15,830 nucleotides of DNA from Candidatus Poribacteria bacterium (GTDB lineage: Bacteria; Poribacteria; WGA-4E; GCA-2687025), in NCBI GenBank assembly GCA_002687025.1, contig NYZG01000048.1, forward strand, positions 7,951 to 23,780. Reading direction: 5' to 3'. Positions 15,650 through 15,830 of the stretch are shown one piece after another (position 1 is the stretch's first letter; each line of letters starts with the position of its first letter). The notes beneath the pieces were generated by a model. It was not told the origin of the DNA. It did no database searches and saw only the letters and a list, made by a program, of their open reading frames with translations. Both the position numbers and the translations under genes were made by a program.

Positions 15650-15830
15650 TCAGGGAGTGTCCGGGCTACCGGGACGCGCGGGCCCAGGCCGGAACACGCG
15701 GAAGTCCGTGAACGTCGTGGACACGCGTTCCACGTCGTAGTCGCCGTCGGCGTAAAGGCCGACGTGTAGCGGGAGTGAGGACGAGAACGGCTCCTCGGCG
15801 GACAGCAGCAAAGCCTCGCCGTCGTCACTA
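15650..15830 (-). CDS. C-terminal end of a protein with a probable concanavalin-like (DUF1349-type) domain, cut by window edge
   Basis: Sixty codons, including the TGA at 15650-15652, are visible; the gene continues past the right edge. The translation is SDDGEALLLSAEEPF, then LPLHVGLYADGDYDVE and STTFTDFRVFRPG, ending in a Pro/Gly-rich tail. The VGLYADGD turn followed by TFTDFRVFR is the usual closing pair of strands in jelly-roll domains of the concanavalin/LamG/DUF1349 type, which bind glycans and often end secreted glycosidases. It is on the same strand as the secreted-protein gene, 144 bases upstream of it. The assignment rests on one short motif. Confidence 0.6.
   Translation of the reverse strand, partial: SDDGEALLLSAEEPFSSSLPLHVGLYADGDYDVERVSTTFTDFRVFRPGPARPGSPDTP

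Overview
The window is GC-rich bacterial DNA. Its Omp85-type outer-membrane protein indicates a Gram-negative envelope. Several genes start with GTG and use 4-base GTGA start/stop overlaps. Two genes at the right (a DUF4185-like predicted propeller and a secreted protein with a predicted ThuA-like fold) resemble families I associate with uncultured marine or sponge lineages such as Candidatus Poribacteria. That placement is an impression from memory, not a search result.

Left two thirds (1 to about 10443, all minus strand): one compact housekeeping operon. Read from its promoter, which is a good extended -10 element at 10415-10443, the order is: MazG-like pyrophosphohydrolase, two tandem CNNM/CBS membrane proteins, a DUF1844 protein, a MEMO1-AMMECR1 fusion, hisS, aspS, a single-POTRA Omp85 barrel protein, and der (cut by the left edge). 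Neighbours overlap or lie within about 55 bases, so co-transcription is likely. The set mixes nucleotide clean-up, ion transport, two aminoacyl-tRNA synthetases, envelope biogenesis and ribosome assembly. The MEMO1-AMMECR1 fusion (AmmeMemoRadiSam proteins B and A in one chain) has unknown chemistry, and its radical SAM partner is not in the window.

Middle (about 10.45-12.2 kb): a sparse region that looks decayed. It holds the tail of a TPR protein (minus), a short orphan ORF (plus), and a glycoside-hydrolase-like C-terminal remnant (minus) that is cut short at its 5' end and broken by an apparent one-base deletion near 11820.

Right (12.2 kb to the end): accessory carbohydrate or secretory genes. 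A plus-strand pair encodes a Gfo/Idh/MocA oxidoreductase and a DUF4185-like predicted beta-propeller. They face a minus-strand secreted protein. A further minus-strand gene enters from the right edge, and only its C-terminal, lectin-like end is visible.
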